Positions 23,090 through 32,829 are shown, numbered from the stretch's first letter. The stretch: 64,000 nucleotides of DNA from an uncultured Armatimonadota bacterium (GCA_903904815.1 CAIVDU010000071.1:62001-126000); one strand, 5' to 3'. Made by a program: numbers and translations. Notes: generated by a model not told the origin, from the sequence alone.

Positions 23090-25483
23090 ATGTTTTCTTC
23101 CTTCCAATGTCGGTTGCGTTCGTTGAGCCTGCTTGGCGCGCTGACTCTCTCCTTGATTGCGAGCGGCCGATCGGACGTGATCACACTCCGGTTCGCAGCA
23201 TCTGAAAGTCTCGATGGCCAGCGGATTTGCAATCGACTGATCGCAGAATACGAGGCTTCCCACCCTAATATCCGGATTGAAAGAGCGTACGTCTCTGACG
23301 GCGGAACTTACTTTGAGAAGATTCTGCTCATGTTTGCCGCGAAGCTTCAGCCAGATGTGGTCCTGCTCACCGCCGGAGACCAGGTGCCCTTGGCGACCCG
23401 AGGTGCCATTCAGGACCTCAAGCCGTTTCTCAATAATTCGTCCGGCATTCAGCAAAGTGACTACTTCCCGAACAGCATCGAGATGTTGTCGTTCGAGCAT
23501 CACGTCTATGCTCTGCCTCGCTCGTTAGTGCCGACCGGGCTCATCTATTACAACCGCCAACTGTTTCGAGAAGCGGGGGTGGCCTATCCCTCACCGGATT
23601 GGACGTGGTCGCTGAAGGCGCGGCCCAAGCTGAAGGAGCATGACTTTGTCTGGGTCATGGAGCGCCTGACTAAGCGGAATGGAAACAAGGTCACGCAGTA
23701 CGGCATGGGCGTCTCCTGGCCCCAGCTTTGGTTCTTCACGCTACTCAAATCGAGTGGCCTGTCTGCTTGGGATTCGAACGAACACCCGACCAAGATGACG
23801 GCCAACGACCCGAAGGTGGTGGACTTGATGCAGTTCGTGTCGGACACGGTCTACAAGGACCGATTCCTTCCTAACCAGAACGACTTAAGCGGACTGAACA
23901 CGAACAGCCATGACCAGTTTGTTCAGGGCAAGCTCGCCATGTTCCAAAGCGGCTCTTGGGAGGTCGGAAACTTTGCCAAGCAGATCAAGGGCTTCGATTG
24001 GGATGTGGTTCCCTTTCCGGCTCATGAAGGAGACGCGCCTCAGGCGCTGGGCAATGCGAGTGGACTGGCCATGATTACGGGAACGAAGCATCCCCGTGAG
24101 GCATGGGAATTCATGAAGTTCATGTCGGGACCGCGAGCCCAGACACTCTTGGCCCAAGCGGGCATGGAGATTCCGTCACTCAGGGCTCTCGCATCCCAAC
24201 CGGGTATTTGGCTCGCGAAAGATCCTAACAGCCAGCCAAAGGGCATTCCCTACACCGTTCTGGCGGCGTCATCAGAGCAGAAGGACATCGTGCCGGACTG
24301 GTTTCAGCCGATTACCGAAGACGTCCAGAGTACGGCCTACCATGTTCTGAACTCTGAACGTCCGGTTAGGCAGACCATGGAGCAGCTTCAATCAGAGGGC
24401 ACGCAGCTCATCGATTTTGCCCAGAAACGGAGAAGCCGCCCTCCGTATCCAACCGGCGCTGCGCTCGCGGTCGGTGCGGCGATCCTTGGGGCTCTCCTCC
24501 TGTGGCTATTCTGGCCCTCGGCGAACAAGCCCACCAGTCGACGGGAAAGAACCATCGGATGGAAGGCACTTCCGTTCCTGTTGCCTTGGATTCTTGGATT
24601 GTCACTGGTGCTGGGTCCCATGCTGTACTCGCTTCTGATTAGCTTCGCGGAGACCGACCTGATTACCGCGCCGAAGTTCGCCGGAATTGAGAATTACACC
24701 GACGCGTTCAAGGTGGATACGGTCTTTCCCATCTCACTGCGTCAAACCTTCATCTTCGCCGCGATGAGCGTGCCGGTGAGTACGATGGCCGCGTTAGCCT
24801 TTGCCCTCCTCCTGAACCAGACCGTTCCCGCCATTCGGTTCTTTCGTGGCGTGTACTACATTCCTTCGCTGGTAAGCGGGGTCGCGATGAGCCTGATCTG
24901 GCTTCGGGTGTTTAACCCCGAGAGTGGATTGCTGAACTACATCGTCTACGGGCCGGATGGAAGGGGGAATTTCCTCGGAATCGGGCACCTACTAAGCTGG
25001 CTTGCGGGCACACCCGGAAAGCCGGTCGAGTGGCTGACCAACCCTCGTACGGTGCTTCCAGCCTTTGTGATGATGGGTGCGTGGGGCGCTGGGGGCGGAG
25101 CGATTATCTTCTTGGCCGGTCTCCAAGGCATCTCCCAAACCTACTATGAGGCGGCGATGATTGACGGGGCGAACGCTCTCCAGCGGCTTAAAAACGTCAC
25201 GATTCCGCTCCTGACTCCGACGACTTTCTTCGTGCTCACCACCGGCATCATTGGCGCATTCCAAATCTACACCGAATCGGTGGTCATGACTCAGGGAGGC
25301 GAGCCGGACCATGCCACCGAGTTCTACATGGTCCATTTGGTGGCGCAGGCGTTCAACTATCTCAAGATCGGCTATGCCAATGCCCTTGCCTGGATCCTTT
25401 TCGTGATCATCTTGATCGTCACGGTGATCCAACTCAGGATGGCAAATCGCTGGGTGTTTTACGAAGGCGGAGACTCTGCGTGA
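23090..25483 (+). CDS. Sugar ABC transporter: solute-binding protein fused to MalF-type permease
   Basis: About 797 residues from ATG 23090 (the frame extends to TTG 23072; neither has a clear ribosome-binding site). After a signal-like segment LSLLGALTLSLIAS, residues to about 440 form a family 1 extracellular solute-binding domain (LRFAASE, LIAEYEASHPNIRIE, FVQGKLAMFQSGSWEVGNF, EAWEFMKFMSG). A membrane helix (TGAALAVGAAILGALLLWLF) links to a MalF-like permease with six or so helices and an EAA loop YYEAAMIDGANALQRLKNV. Binding protein and permease are normally separate; here the binder is tethered to the channel. The gene overlaps the second permease (GTGA). No ATP-binding subunit is in the window, so a shared MsmK/UgpC-type ATPase is presumed elsewhere. 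Confidence 0.88.
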   Translation: MFSSFQCRLRSLSLLGALTLSLIASGRSDVITLRFAASESLDGQRICNRLIAEYEASHPNIRIERAYVSDGGTYFEKILLMFAAKLQPDVVLLTAGDQVPLATRGAIQDLKPFLNNSSGIQQSDYFPNSIEMLSFEHHVYALPRSLVPTGLIYYNRQLFREAGVAYPSPDWTWSLKARPKLKEHDFVWVMERLTKRNGNKVTQYGMGVSWPQLWFFTLLKSSGLSAWDSNEHPTKMTANDPKVVDLMQFVSDTVYKDRFLPNQNDLSGLNTNSHDQFVQGKLAMFQSGSWEVGNFAKQIKGFDWDVVPFPAHEGDAPQALGNASGLAMITGTKHPREAWEFMKFMSGPRAQTLLAQAGMEIPSLRALASQPGIWLAKDPNSQPKGIPYTVLAASSEQKDIVPDWFQPITEDVQSTAYHVLNSERPVRQTMEQLQSEGTQLIDFAQKRRSRPPYPTGAALAVGAAILGALLLWLFWPSANKPTSRRERTIGWKALPFLLPWILGLSLVLGPMLYSLLISFAETDLITAPKFAGIENYTDAFKVDTVFPISLRQTFIFAAMSVPVSTMAALAFALLLNQTVPAIRFFRGVYYIPSLVSGVAMSLIWLRVFNPESGLLNYIVYGPDGRGNFLGIGHLLSWLAGTPGKPVEWLTNPRTVLPAFVMMGAWGAGGGAIIFLAGLQGISQTYYEAAMIDGANALQRLKNVTIPLLTPTTFFVLTTGIIGAFQIYTESVVMTQGGEPDHATEFYMVHLVAQAFNYLKIGYANALAWILFVIILIVTVIQLRMANRWVFYEGGDSA

Positions 25484-26316
25484 AGAACTCGCGGATTTTC
25501 AAAATCGGGTTGCCCCTTGCGGTGCTGATCGTCGGGGCGATTGGGTTCATCATGCCACTGCTCATCATGGTGTTCATGGCGCTCAAGACGCCCACCGAGA
25601 TCGCTCACTCCTCCCCCTGGCAGCCACCGAAGGAGCCCACGCTTGCCAACTTCGGGTTTCTTCTCAGCGACCCCACTTTTAACTTCCCCCGCAAGGCGTT
25701 TAATACGCTCCTGCTATGCGTGGTGCCCACCATCGGCATTACTTTGAGCGCGGCGTTGACCGCTTACCCGTTCGCGCGGATGAAGTTTCGGTGTCGTGAC
25801 AAGGCGTTCATCTTGTTGTTAAGCACGATGATGCTTCCGGGAGCGATCACCCTGATCCCCGGGTACGTTTTGTACGCAAAGCTAGGTTGGATCGATACGT
25901 TCTATCCATTCTTGATCCCGGCGTTTCTCGGGGGTGGGGCGTTCAACATCTTCCTGATTCGCCAGTTCATGCTGGGTATCCCGGCGGAAATGGATGAGGC
26001 GGCAATTCTGGATGGCGCCTCTCACGGGAGGATCTTCAGCCAGATCCTGCTCCCGAACTGCAAGCCTGTTTTGGCGACGATTGCCATCTTTACTTTGGTG
26101 GGAACGGCGCGAGACTTTCTCGGCCCTAGCCTCATTCTGAGCTCTCCCGATCGACAAACCATCGAGGTGGGGCTACGCGGACTGCAAACTGCGCATACCA
26201 CCGATTGGAACTACCTCATGGCGGGATCCTTGCTGGTGTTCATGCCCGTCTTTCTCATGTTTGTGTTCTTTCAGAAGTTTTTTATGAAGGGTATCGCCCT
26301 GACCGGAGGAAAGTAG
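25480..26316 (+). CDS. Carbohydrate ABC transporter permease (MalG type)
   Basis: 278 residues starting with GTG inside the GTGA overlap with the previous gene. Six predicted membrane helices and the cytoplasmic EAA motif MDEAAILDGASHGRIFSQILLP mark it as the MalG-like partner of the fused permease. It should import an oligosaccharide released by the local hydrolases. It is followed three bases later by the SASA esterase, indicating one operon. Confidence 0.92.
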   Translation: MKNSRIFKIGLPLAVLIVGAIGFIMPLLIMVFMALKTPTEIAHSSPWQPPKEPTLANFGFLLSDPTFNFPRKAFNTLLLCVVPTIGITLSAALTAYPFARMKFRCRDKAFILLLSTMMLPGAITLIPGYVLYAKLGWIDTFYPFLIPAFLGGGAFNIFLIRQFMLGIPAEMDEAAILDGASHGRIFSQILLPNCKPVLATIAIFTLVGTARDFLGPSLILSSPDRQTIEVGLRGLQTAHTTDWNYLMAGSLLVFMPVFLMFVFFQKFFMKGIALTGGK

Positions 26317-26319
26317 TCA

Positions 26320-28230
26320 ATGAAGCAACCGTTGTCAGTAGGCAACCTGTTTTCGGATCACATGGTCCTGAATTACACGGGGCCGGCAAGAGTTTGGGGG
26401 ACGGCCGATCCGGCTTCCACCGTATCCGTCTCCTATGGGGAGCAAGTCGTCCACACGCTGGTGGACGAAACCGGCGCCTGGATGGTGCAGTTTGACGACC
26501 TCGGGCTGATGGACTCTGGCCCCCTCAGAATCACCGATGGGACGTCCACGATCGAGATCCAAGACGTTGTCACCGGCGAAGTTTGGCTTTGCTCTGGGCA
26601 ATCGAATATGGAGTGGCTCCTGGCGGATTCCGAGGCGGGAGAACAGGCGTTGGCGATTGCCCATACCGAGAATATTCGGCTCCTCAACGTTCCTCACGTG
26701 TCTCCGGAAACACCCCAAAGCGATCAGGCGGCGGTTTGGCAAGTCTCTGACCGGGACTCGGCGAAAACATTCTCTGCAGTGGGATTCTTCTTCGGCCAGA
26801 TTCGTAGCCGCCTTGGTCGGCCGATTGGGCTCATAGGTTCGAATTACGGAGCGTCCATCGCCGAGGCTTGGATTCCTGATGAGGCCCTAACGGGGAATAA
26901 GGTTCTGGCCGATTGGCTTAAGCAGCACAACAAACTTCGCCACGATTCTCAGGACCATCATCGCGCCTGGACTGCGGCAGCGGAGGCCAGGGGTGAGTGG
27001 GCTCTGACCGATAAGGGAATTCTCGAAGAAGCTCAGCGGTACGCCGACGCCGATTTTGACGATACCGACTGGGCAGAGGCGAAGGTCGGCGTTCGCTGGA
27101 GCGGATTCGAGCCCCCCCTTAACGTGAACGGGGCGATATGGTTTCGAACCGAATTCGAACTGCAAGAGTCGGTTGATGAAGCGGTGCTTCACCTCGGTGT
27201 CATCGAAAACTACGACGTCGTTTATGTCAACGGCCAACTCGTAGGCGAAACGAGTGCAAGCAAGAGTCAGAACGTGTTCACGCCAAGGGTCTATGACGTG
27301 CCGTCAGGGGTCCTGAAGCGGGGCCGGAATGTCATCGCCGTTCGGATATTCGCTCACATCGAAGAGGGCGGCTTCGCTTCCGCACCTGAACAGCTCTATC
27401 TGAAGACGTCCGTTTCGACAAGAGTCCCGCTGGGCGAGAATTGGAAGTTCAAGATTGAGTTTGCCGTGCCATCCCTCGGTTGGCCGGTGTGGGCTTGCCT
27501 TGATCAGAGTCGTCCGTCGGGCTTGTGGAATGGCATGATCAGCCCGCTCGTTCCCTATTCCCTTTCGGGAGCGCTTTGGTATCAAGGCGAGAGCAACGCG
27601 GATAGGGCGACCACTTACCTAGAGACCCTCAAAGTTCTGATCCAGTCTTGGCGCGAGGCGTTCAAGGATGAGGCACTTCCGTTCTTGATCGTTCAGCTCG
27701 CGAACTATGGGACCCAACATGAGTCGCCGTTCGAGAGCAATTGGGCGGTGCTTCGAGAGGCTCAGTGGCAAGCTCGCGGTATCGACGGTGTGGAAACGGT
27801 GGTCGCGATCGATGTCGGTGATAGCGGAGACATCCACCCGCGGAAGAAACTGCCGGTCGCGCAGAGATTGGCCAAAGCGGCAGCCAGCCTTGAGGACGGC
27901 ATTGTTCTTGGACAGATTAGCCCCCATCTTGTAGGACACCGAGAAGTCAACGACGGCAAGACCATCGAAGTTTTGCTGTCGGAGCCGGTGTACACGCCAA
28001 ACGGTGTGGACCCTCAAGGATTTGCCGTACTCGGCGAAGGGGATGCATGGATTTGGGCTGAAGCCACGATCAGTGGCTCGACGGTGCTTGTTTCCTCGGA
28101 TGCGGTCCTGAACCCCAAGGCGGTTCGGTATGCCTGGGACGATAACCCCTTGGCGAACCTCTTTGCTTCAAACGGTTTGCCTGTGGCCCCGTTCAGGACA
28201 AATCAAGGCGGTTTGATCCATGCCCAGTAG
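26320..28230 (+). CDS. SASA-type carbohydrate esterase (sialate O-acetylesterase-like)
   Basis: 636 residues with the SGNH-type SASA signature: CSGQSNMEW with nucleophile S95, block ALWYQGESN in the middle and a DxxH-like DIHP at about residues 504-507. A jelly-roll domain resembling the sugar-binding domain of GH2 is inserted at about 235-350 (ADFDDTDWAEAKVGVRW, then WFRTEFEL). Such enzymes remove acetyl groups from sialic acid or, in plant-degrading bacteria, from xylan, pectin or xyloglucan. No signal peptide is evident, so it probably acts in the cytoplasm on imported oligosaccharides. It belongs to the transporter operon. Confidence 0.88.
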   Translation: MKQPLSVGNLFSDHMVLNYTGPARVWGTADPASTVSVSYGEQVVHTLVDETGAWMVQFDDLGLMDSGPLRITDGTSTIEIQDVVTGEVWLCSGQSNMEWLLADSEAGEQALAIAHTENIRLLNVPHVSPETPQSDQAAVWQVSDRDSAKTFSAVGFFFGQIRSRLGRPIGLIGSNYGASIAEAWIPDEALTGNKVLADWLKQHNKLRHDSQDHHRAWTAAAEARGEWALTDKGILEEAQRYADADFDDTDWAEAKVGVRWSGFEPPLNVNGAIWFRTEFELQESVDEAVLHLGVIENYDVVYVNGQLVGETSASKSQNVFTPRVYDVPSGVLKRGRNVIAVRIFAHIEEGGFASAPEQLYLKTSVSTRVPLGENWKFKIEFAVPSLGWPVWACLDQSRPSGLWNGMISPLVPYSLSGALWYQGESNADRATTYLETLKVLIQSWREAFKDEALPFLIVQLANYGTQHESPFESNWAVLREAQWQARGIDGVETVVAIDVGDSGDIHPRKKLPVAQRLAKAAASLEDGIVLGQISPHLVGHREVNDGKTIEVLLSEPVYTPNGVDPQGFAVLGEGDAWIWAEATISGSTVLVSSDAVLNPKAVRYAWDDNPLANLFASNGLPVAPFRTNQGGLIHAQ

Positions 28231-28261
28231 CCGAAATCAGAAACGACTGAAGAGAAAATAG

Positions 28262-29257
28262 ATGAATCGAAGGCTAGTTTGTTTGAAGGCGGGAGAGGTC
28301 GGCTGGTTGGAGGTCCCTCGGCGGAGTCCTGCAGAGGGCGAGGTTTTGGTCCGACCAACCTACGGCGTCGAGAAGCATGGAACCATGGCCGCCTTTGTAA
28401 AAGGCTACGGCAACGCAAGAGGCCGTTGGGATAGCGAAGCGCGAATCCATCGCCAGGGAGGAATGCTTTGGAGCTATCCGGTTCCCCTCGGCAACATGCA
28501 GTTCGGCGAAACGGAGACTGGCGAGCGGGTGGCATGGTTCGGCCCCTTCGAGTCGTCGTCAGTCGTCAAGGAATCGTCCCTGCGGCAACTCGGGACGGTG
28601 GAATGGATCGACGCGGCCATGCTCGATCCCGGCACGTTTGCCCTTGGGGCCCTTCGGGATGGCAATGCACGAATTGGCGATTCGGTGGCGATATTTGGAT
28701 TGGGAGCGATCGGGCTGGCGGCAGTTCAGTTGGCCCACGCGGCGGGAGCTTCCCAGATCTTCGCGCTCGATCCGATCGAGTCTCGTCGCCGGATCGCGGA
28801 GAAGTACGGCGCAGTCACGATCGATCCGACGACAGACGATGCGGGCCTCACGATTCGGGAGGCCACCGGCATGCGAGGGGTCGACGTTGTGATCGAGTAC
28901 TCGGGAGCCTGGCGCGCCTTCCAGGCATCCTTTCGCGCGGTGGCGTACGGCGGGACCATCGTGTGTGGCGCTTTTCCACCGCCCTTTCCGGCCGGACTCG
29001 ATTTGGGGGGCGAGGCACATATGAATCGCCCTCGGGTCATTTTCTCCCGAGCCTGTTCCGACCCTAACCCGGATCATCCGCGGTGGGATGAGCAACGGAT
29101 CATTGAAAGCGTCTGGGGGCTGATCTCGAGTGGGAGTCTCAAAGGAGACGGAATCATCGATGCTCCTATCCCGTTCGAGGACCTGCCCGAAGTGTATCCC
29201 CAGATTGCAGAGCACCCGGAATCACACCTTAAGCTCTCGGTGAGGTACCCCCTATGA
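28262..29257 (+). CDS. Medium-chain dehydrogenase/reductase (alcohol-dehydrogenase family)
   Basis: 331 residues. The N-terminal catalytic domain starts GEVGWLEVPRRSPAEGEVLVRP; the Rossmann domain has AIFGLGAIGLAAVQLAHAAG and the acidic end ALDPIESRR, consistent with NAD(H) preference. The usual zinc ligands (Cys, His, Glu in the GHE region) are not evident, so it may be zinc-independent or use another ligand set. It probably oxidises a sugar or polyol. Its stop overlaps the next gene's start by four bases, so it acts with the Hyi-like isomerase. Confidence 0.8.
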   Translation: MNRRLVCLKAGEVGWLEVPRRSPAEGEVLVRPTYGVEKHGTMAAFVKGYGNARGRWDSEARIHRQGGMLWSYPVPLGNMQFGETETGERVAWFGPFESSSVVKESSLRQLGTVEWIDAAMLDPGTFALGALRDGNARIGDSVAIFGLGAIGLAAVQLAHAAGASQIFALDPIESRRRIAEKYGAVTIDPTTDDAGLTIREATGMRGVDVVIEYSGAWRAFQASFRAVAYGGTIVCGAFPPPFPAGLDLGGEAHMNRPRVIFSRACSDPNPDHPRWDEQRIIESVWGLISSGSLKGDGIIDAPIPFEDLPEVYPQIAEHPESHLKLSVRYPL

Positions 29258-30039
29258 AACAATCCTTTTGCCTACCATGCTTTCGCACCCAGGGTCAGTC
29301 GCTCGGCGATATCTTTACCAAAGCGGCTTCGATTGGTTTTGCGGCGACGGAGCTTTGGGCGCCGTCTTTTGATTCCAATGATCCAGAGTCGCTCGAGCAC
29401 ATTTCTGAGGCGGCCAGAAGCGCGGGGTTAAGCGTTAGTTCCTTCACCGGCCACGAGTCGATAGACAATGGTCTAAACGACCCTTCGCAATGGGACCGAA
29501 TCGAGTTTGAGCTGGAAAGATCGATACGAGCGGCGGCGAAACTAGGGATTCCGGGGATCATCTGTTTCTCGGGGACTCGTCGCCCCGGAGTGTCCGATGC
29601 TTATGGATTGGCGCTGTTCACGAAAGGGGCACGCCGAATCGTCAAGCTTGCCGAGGAGTGTTCGGTGAACCTGAACCTCGAAGTCCTGAATTCACGAATC
29701 GATCATCCCAACTATATGGCCGACACGGTGGACTGGGCGATCGCCGCCTGCGAGGCAGTGAACTCGCCGCGAATGAAGCTGCTGTTCGACATCTACCATG
29801 TCCAGATCATGGAAGGGGACTTGATTCGCGCCTTACGCCGGGCCCAGCCCTACCTCGGCCACGTCCACACGGCGGGTAACCCAGGTCGCCATGAGCTCGA
29901 TGGGTTCCAAGAGATCAACTACCCAGCGTTGGTGTCGGAACTCGACCGACTTGGCTATGAAGGATTCATCGGCCACGAGTTCTTTGCCACCGGTGACCGA
30001 CTAGCGGGCCTCACGGCCGCCTTTGAGATATGTCGGTAG
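29254..30039 (+). CDS. Hydroxypyruvate isomerase / sugar-phosphate isomerase-epimerase family (AP-endonuclease-2 fold)
   Basis: 261 residues of the xylose-isomerase-like TIM barrel. The signature of the Hyi group is present: LNLEVLN, then LLFDIYHVQIMEGD, GHVHTAGNPGRHELDG and EINYPALVSELDRLGYEGFIGHEF. Metal-binding residues are the E in LEVLN, D in LLFDIYH, H in GHVHTA and the last E in GHEF. Members isomerise hydroxypyruvate or epimerise keto-sugars. It overlaps both neighbours (MDR dehydrogenase by 4 bases, GH30 by 10), so it is in the catabolic operon. Confidence 0.85.
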   Translation: MKQSFCLPCFRTQGQSLGDIFTKAASIGFAATELWAPSFDSNDPESLEHISEAARSAGLSVSSFTGHESIDNGLNDPSQWDRIEFELERSIRAAAKLGIPGIICFSGTRRPGVSDAYGLALFTKGARRIVKLAEECSVNLNLEVLNSRIDHPNYMADTVDWAIAACEAVNSPRMKLLFDIYHVQIMEGDLIRALRRAQPYLGHVHTAGNPGRHELDGFQEINYPALVSELDRLGYEGFIGHEFFATGDRLAGLTAAFEICR

Positions 30040-31514
30040 GTCGTTGCGTGGGCATGGCTTCGAGCCAGATCGTCCGAGGCAGCGTGGTCGTCGCGGCACT
30101 TTGCTTGGCGAGTCCAGCGTTTTCTGATACGTACGTCGTACCAGACCTCAGCCTTCGATGGGGACCGTGGGAGGGGTGGGGAGTCTCCTTGTGTTGGTGG
30201 GCGAACGAGTACGGTTCTCGCGATGATCTCGCGGACCTCATGTTCTCTCGAAAGATCTTCGAGTTTCAGGGGAATTCCGTGCCTGGCCTAGGCTTAAACA
30301 TCGTTCGATATAACGCGGGCTCCTCCGGCAAGAGCACGGTTCTGGGCCAAAGGATGGTAGCTTCGCGTCAGCTTTCATCCGGACGTCAGATGCAAGGATT
30401 CTGGCTGGACCCCGCTAGCGAAGACGTGAACTCCTTCAGCTGGGATTGGAATCTGGACGCCAACCAGCGAACCATGCTCCTGAAGGCAAAGGAGAGAGGT
30501 GCCGATCGATTCGAGCTCTTTTCGAATTCGCCCATGTGGTGGATGTGCGCCAACCGCAATCCAAGTGGGGCGGCCAAGGCGGATCAGGACAACCTGCAGC
30601 CGTCTCATTTCAGGGATCACGCGTATTATCTTGCCGCGATTGCTAGGGTAGCGCGGGACAAATGGGGGATTCATTTTCAGTCGGTCGAGCCGTTCAACGA
30701 GCCGAGGACGGCTTATTGGAGCGCCGCCGGAAACCAGGAAGGCTGCCACTTTGAAATCTCAAGCCAAGATTCGGTCATTCGGCTCCTTCGTAGAGAGCTA
30801 GACCGGGCTGGCCTTCGCGACACAGTCGTCGCGGCGTCGGACGAAACAAGCTATAACCAGGCGACCGACACCTGGCGAAAGTTAGGCTCGAACGCTCAAC
30901 GATGCGTAGGCAGGATCAACGTCCATGGATACCAGCAAGCTGGAAAGCGTGACCTGCTTCGCTCTACCACTCGGCCTAAACCGATTTGGAATTCCGAGTA
31001 CGGCGAAGAGGATCCCACCGGCTTACGCCTCGCCCGAAACCTGACTCAGGATTTTCAGTTGCTTCACCCTTCTGCCTGGTGCTACTGGCAAGCGGTGGAC
31101 AGCGGCGGGTGGGGGCTCCTTTCGAGCGCTCGACGTGGGGGCCAAGAGGTGGTGAACAACAAGTTCTTCGTGTTGGCGCAGTATTCGCGCCACATCCGAC
31201 CCGGCATGGAAATCATCGAATCAGGAGACATGAACACAGTCATCGCCTTTGATCGGGTGAATCACCGCCTGGTGGTCGTGGCCGTGAACGAGGAAGGGGC
31301 GCAAACGGCCCACTACTATATGAACTCCTTCCCCAAATTCGAGGGGGCTGCTACGCGATGGACCACTCGGTTCGCTGGTGGCGATCGGTACGTCGAGCGA
31401 CACGACGTCCGCCTTACAAAAAAGGTTTTGGAGTGCCCACTTCCAGCAGGCTGCGTTCAAACGATCGAGATTGAAGGCGTCGATTTGCCCGAAGTGGCCC
31501 AAGGAAAGAGATAA
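30030..31514 (+). CDS. Secreted GH30-like glycosidase (endo-beta-1,6-galactanase type)
   Basis: 494 residues with a signal peptide ending near ASPAFS-DT. The start WGPWEGWGVSLCWWAN is typical of the galactanase-like GH30 subgroup. The acid/base is E224 in VEPFNEP and the nucleophile E323 in WNSEYGEED; the C-terminal side domain (VVAVNEEG) is beta-rich. It should cut beta-1,6-galactan side chains of arabinogalactan. ATG 30030 overlaps the isomerase; ATG 30054 is an alternative that still keeps the signal peptide. This hydrolase and its neighbours suggest arabinogalactan or pectin side-chain use. Confidence 0.85.
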   Translation: MSVGRCVGMASSQIVRGSVVVAALCLASPAFSDTYVVPDLSLRWGPWEGWGVSLCWWANEYGSRDDLADLMFSRKIFEFQGNSVPGLGLNIVRYNAGSSGKSTVLGQRMVASRQLSSGRQMQGFWLDPASEDVNSFSWDWNLDANQRTMLLKAKERGADRFELFSNSPMWWMCANRNPSGAAKADQDNLQPSHFRDHAYYLAAIARVARDKWGIHFQSVEPFNEPRTAYWSAAGNQEGCHFEISSQDSVIRLLRRELDRAGLRDTVVAASDETSYNQATDTWRKLGSNAQRCVGRINVHGYQQAGKRDLLRSTTRPKPIWNSEYGEEDPTGLRLARNLTQDFQLLHPSAWCYWQAVDSGGWGLLSSARRGGQEVVNNKFFVLAQYSRHIRPGMEIIESGDMNTVIAFDRVNHRLVVVAVNEEGAQTAHYYMNSFPKFEGAATRWTTRFAGGDRYVERHDVRLTKKVLECPLPAGCVQTIEIEGVDLPEVAQGKR

Positions 31515-31518
31515 GCAA

Positions 31519-32829
31519 ATGTCATCTGTTCAGTTGTATCGTTATGCTGACTCGATCAAGCGCGACCACTCGATCTCGGCAGAAGTAGATGGTCAGCCGG
31601 TGGCGTTGTTAAGCTCGGAAGTGGAGCCGTTTCTGACTTTCGGTTGTAATGGCCCAGTTCGGGTTGTGGTGAATCTCCCAAGGACGCCGGAGTCCGCAGT
31701 CTTGAGTCCAAAACACCTCGGCCTTGAGGTTCATTCGGTCGGAAGTAAGGTTGAGTTCACGATTCCCGGACCCATCTCGGTGGTTCTTCAAATTGATGGG
31801 CGAGCGGCACTGTACGTCTTCGCAAATCCGATCGAGACCGAGGCGCCATCCTTTGATGACCCCAACGTGATCGTCGTCAAGGAAGGCGAGGTCGCCGATC
31901 CGGGAGAGACGGTCTTGGAATCTGGTCAGTCTCTGTACGTTCAGGGCGGAGGCGTTCTTCGAGGTCGAATTAGAGCTTACGACGCAAAGTCGATCCAGAT
32001 CTCCGGATACGGAATCCTGGATGGGTCCTCGGAGAGGTTGGGTGACGACCGGACGAGACAGATTCTCTTATCCGACTGTACTGATGTGTTGGTTGAGGAC
32101 GTGATCATGGTGCGCCCTAGCTTGTGGATGATCGTCGTCGACCATTGTGAAGATGTCGTGGTGGAGAACGTCAAACAGATTGGCGTTTGCTCCTCGAGTG
32201 ACGGGGTCGACGTTGTTGGTTCCCGTCGAGTTCGAATTTCGAACTGCTTCCTCCGAAACGGCGACGACTGTGTCGCGCTCAAGGCGCTCAATATTGCGGA
32301 GAACAAGACCCGCACCGAGATCGCGAACGTCGCCGATGTCACGGTCGAGGGTTGCACTCTGCTCAGTTACTTGGGGGGCAGCGCGATGGAGATTGGCTAC
32401 GAACTTCAATGTGAGCGCGTGTCGGGAATTCGATTCCAGAACTGCGATGTGGTGGCGGTTCACCAGTTTGGAAGTGTCTTCGGAATCCACAACTCCGACG
32501 CGGCGCTGGTTGAGGATGTAACTTGGTCGGATGTTCGGGTGGAACACCACTATGACAAGCTGGTCGATCTACGCATCGTCAAGAGTCGGTGGGGGAAGGA
32601 TGCCTTTCGCGGGCAGATTCGGCACGTTGTGCTGAAGGACATCCAAGTTCAGACGCTTCCCTACAACGCGGGATACTCCTGCTCGATCATCGGAGGCTAC
32701 GATGCCGAGCATACGGTTGAAGGGGTCTCGTTCGAAAATTTTCGGGTGGACGGCCTATTGATTTCCAATGCGGATGAGTTATCGCTGTTCACCCGAAGAG
32801 CATCGGAAATCTCGTTTGTTGGCGCGTAG
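31519..32829 (+). CDS. GH28-like parallel beta-helix protein (polygalacturonase/related hydrolase)
   Basis: 436 residues from ATG 31519, four bases after the GH30 stop, with GGAAAGAG as ribosome-binding site; a longer frame to 31378 lies within GH30 and is rejected. Repeated short beta strands (DVLVEDVIM, DVVVENVKQ, RVRISNCFLRNG, DVTVEGCTL) form a right-handed helix. GH28 catalytic positions are recognisable: SSDGVDV and NGDDCVALK; the GHG motif is not clear, replaced by GGSAMEIG. There is no signal peptide, so a cytoplasmic oligosaccharide hydrolase or GH49-like dextranase is possible. It closes the operon that begins with the transporter. Confidence 0.78.
   Translation: MSSVQLYRYADSIKRDHSISAEVDGQPVALLSSEVEPFLTFGCNGPVRVVVNLPRTPESAVLSPKHLGLEVHSVGSKVEFTIPGPISVVLQIDGRAALYVFANPIETEAPSFDDPNVIVVKEGEVADPGETVLESGQSLYVQGGGVLRGRIRAYDAKSIQISGYGILDGSSERLGDDRTRQILLSDCTDVLVEDVIMVRPSLWMIVVDHCEDVVVENVKQIGVCSSSDGVDVVGSRRVRISNCFLRNGDDCVALKALNIAENKTRTEIANVADVTVEGCTLLSYLGGSAMEIGYELQCERVSGIRFQNCDVVAVHQFGSVFGIHNSDAALVEDVTWSDVRVEHHYDKLVDLRIVKSRWGKDAFRGQIRHVVLKDIQVQTLPYNAGYSCSIIGGYDAEHTVEGVSFENFRVDGLLISNADELSLFTRRASEISFVGA

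Noticed and set aside
31378-31518. Upstream extension of the GH28-like gene into the GH30 gene
   Set aside because: It would overlap GH30 by more than 130 bases; ATG 31519 has a good ribosome-binding site just after the GH30 stop.
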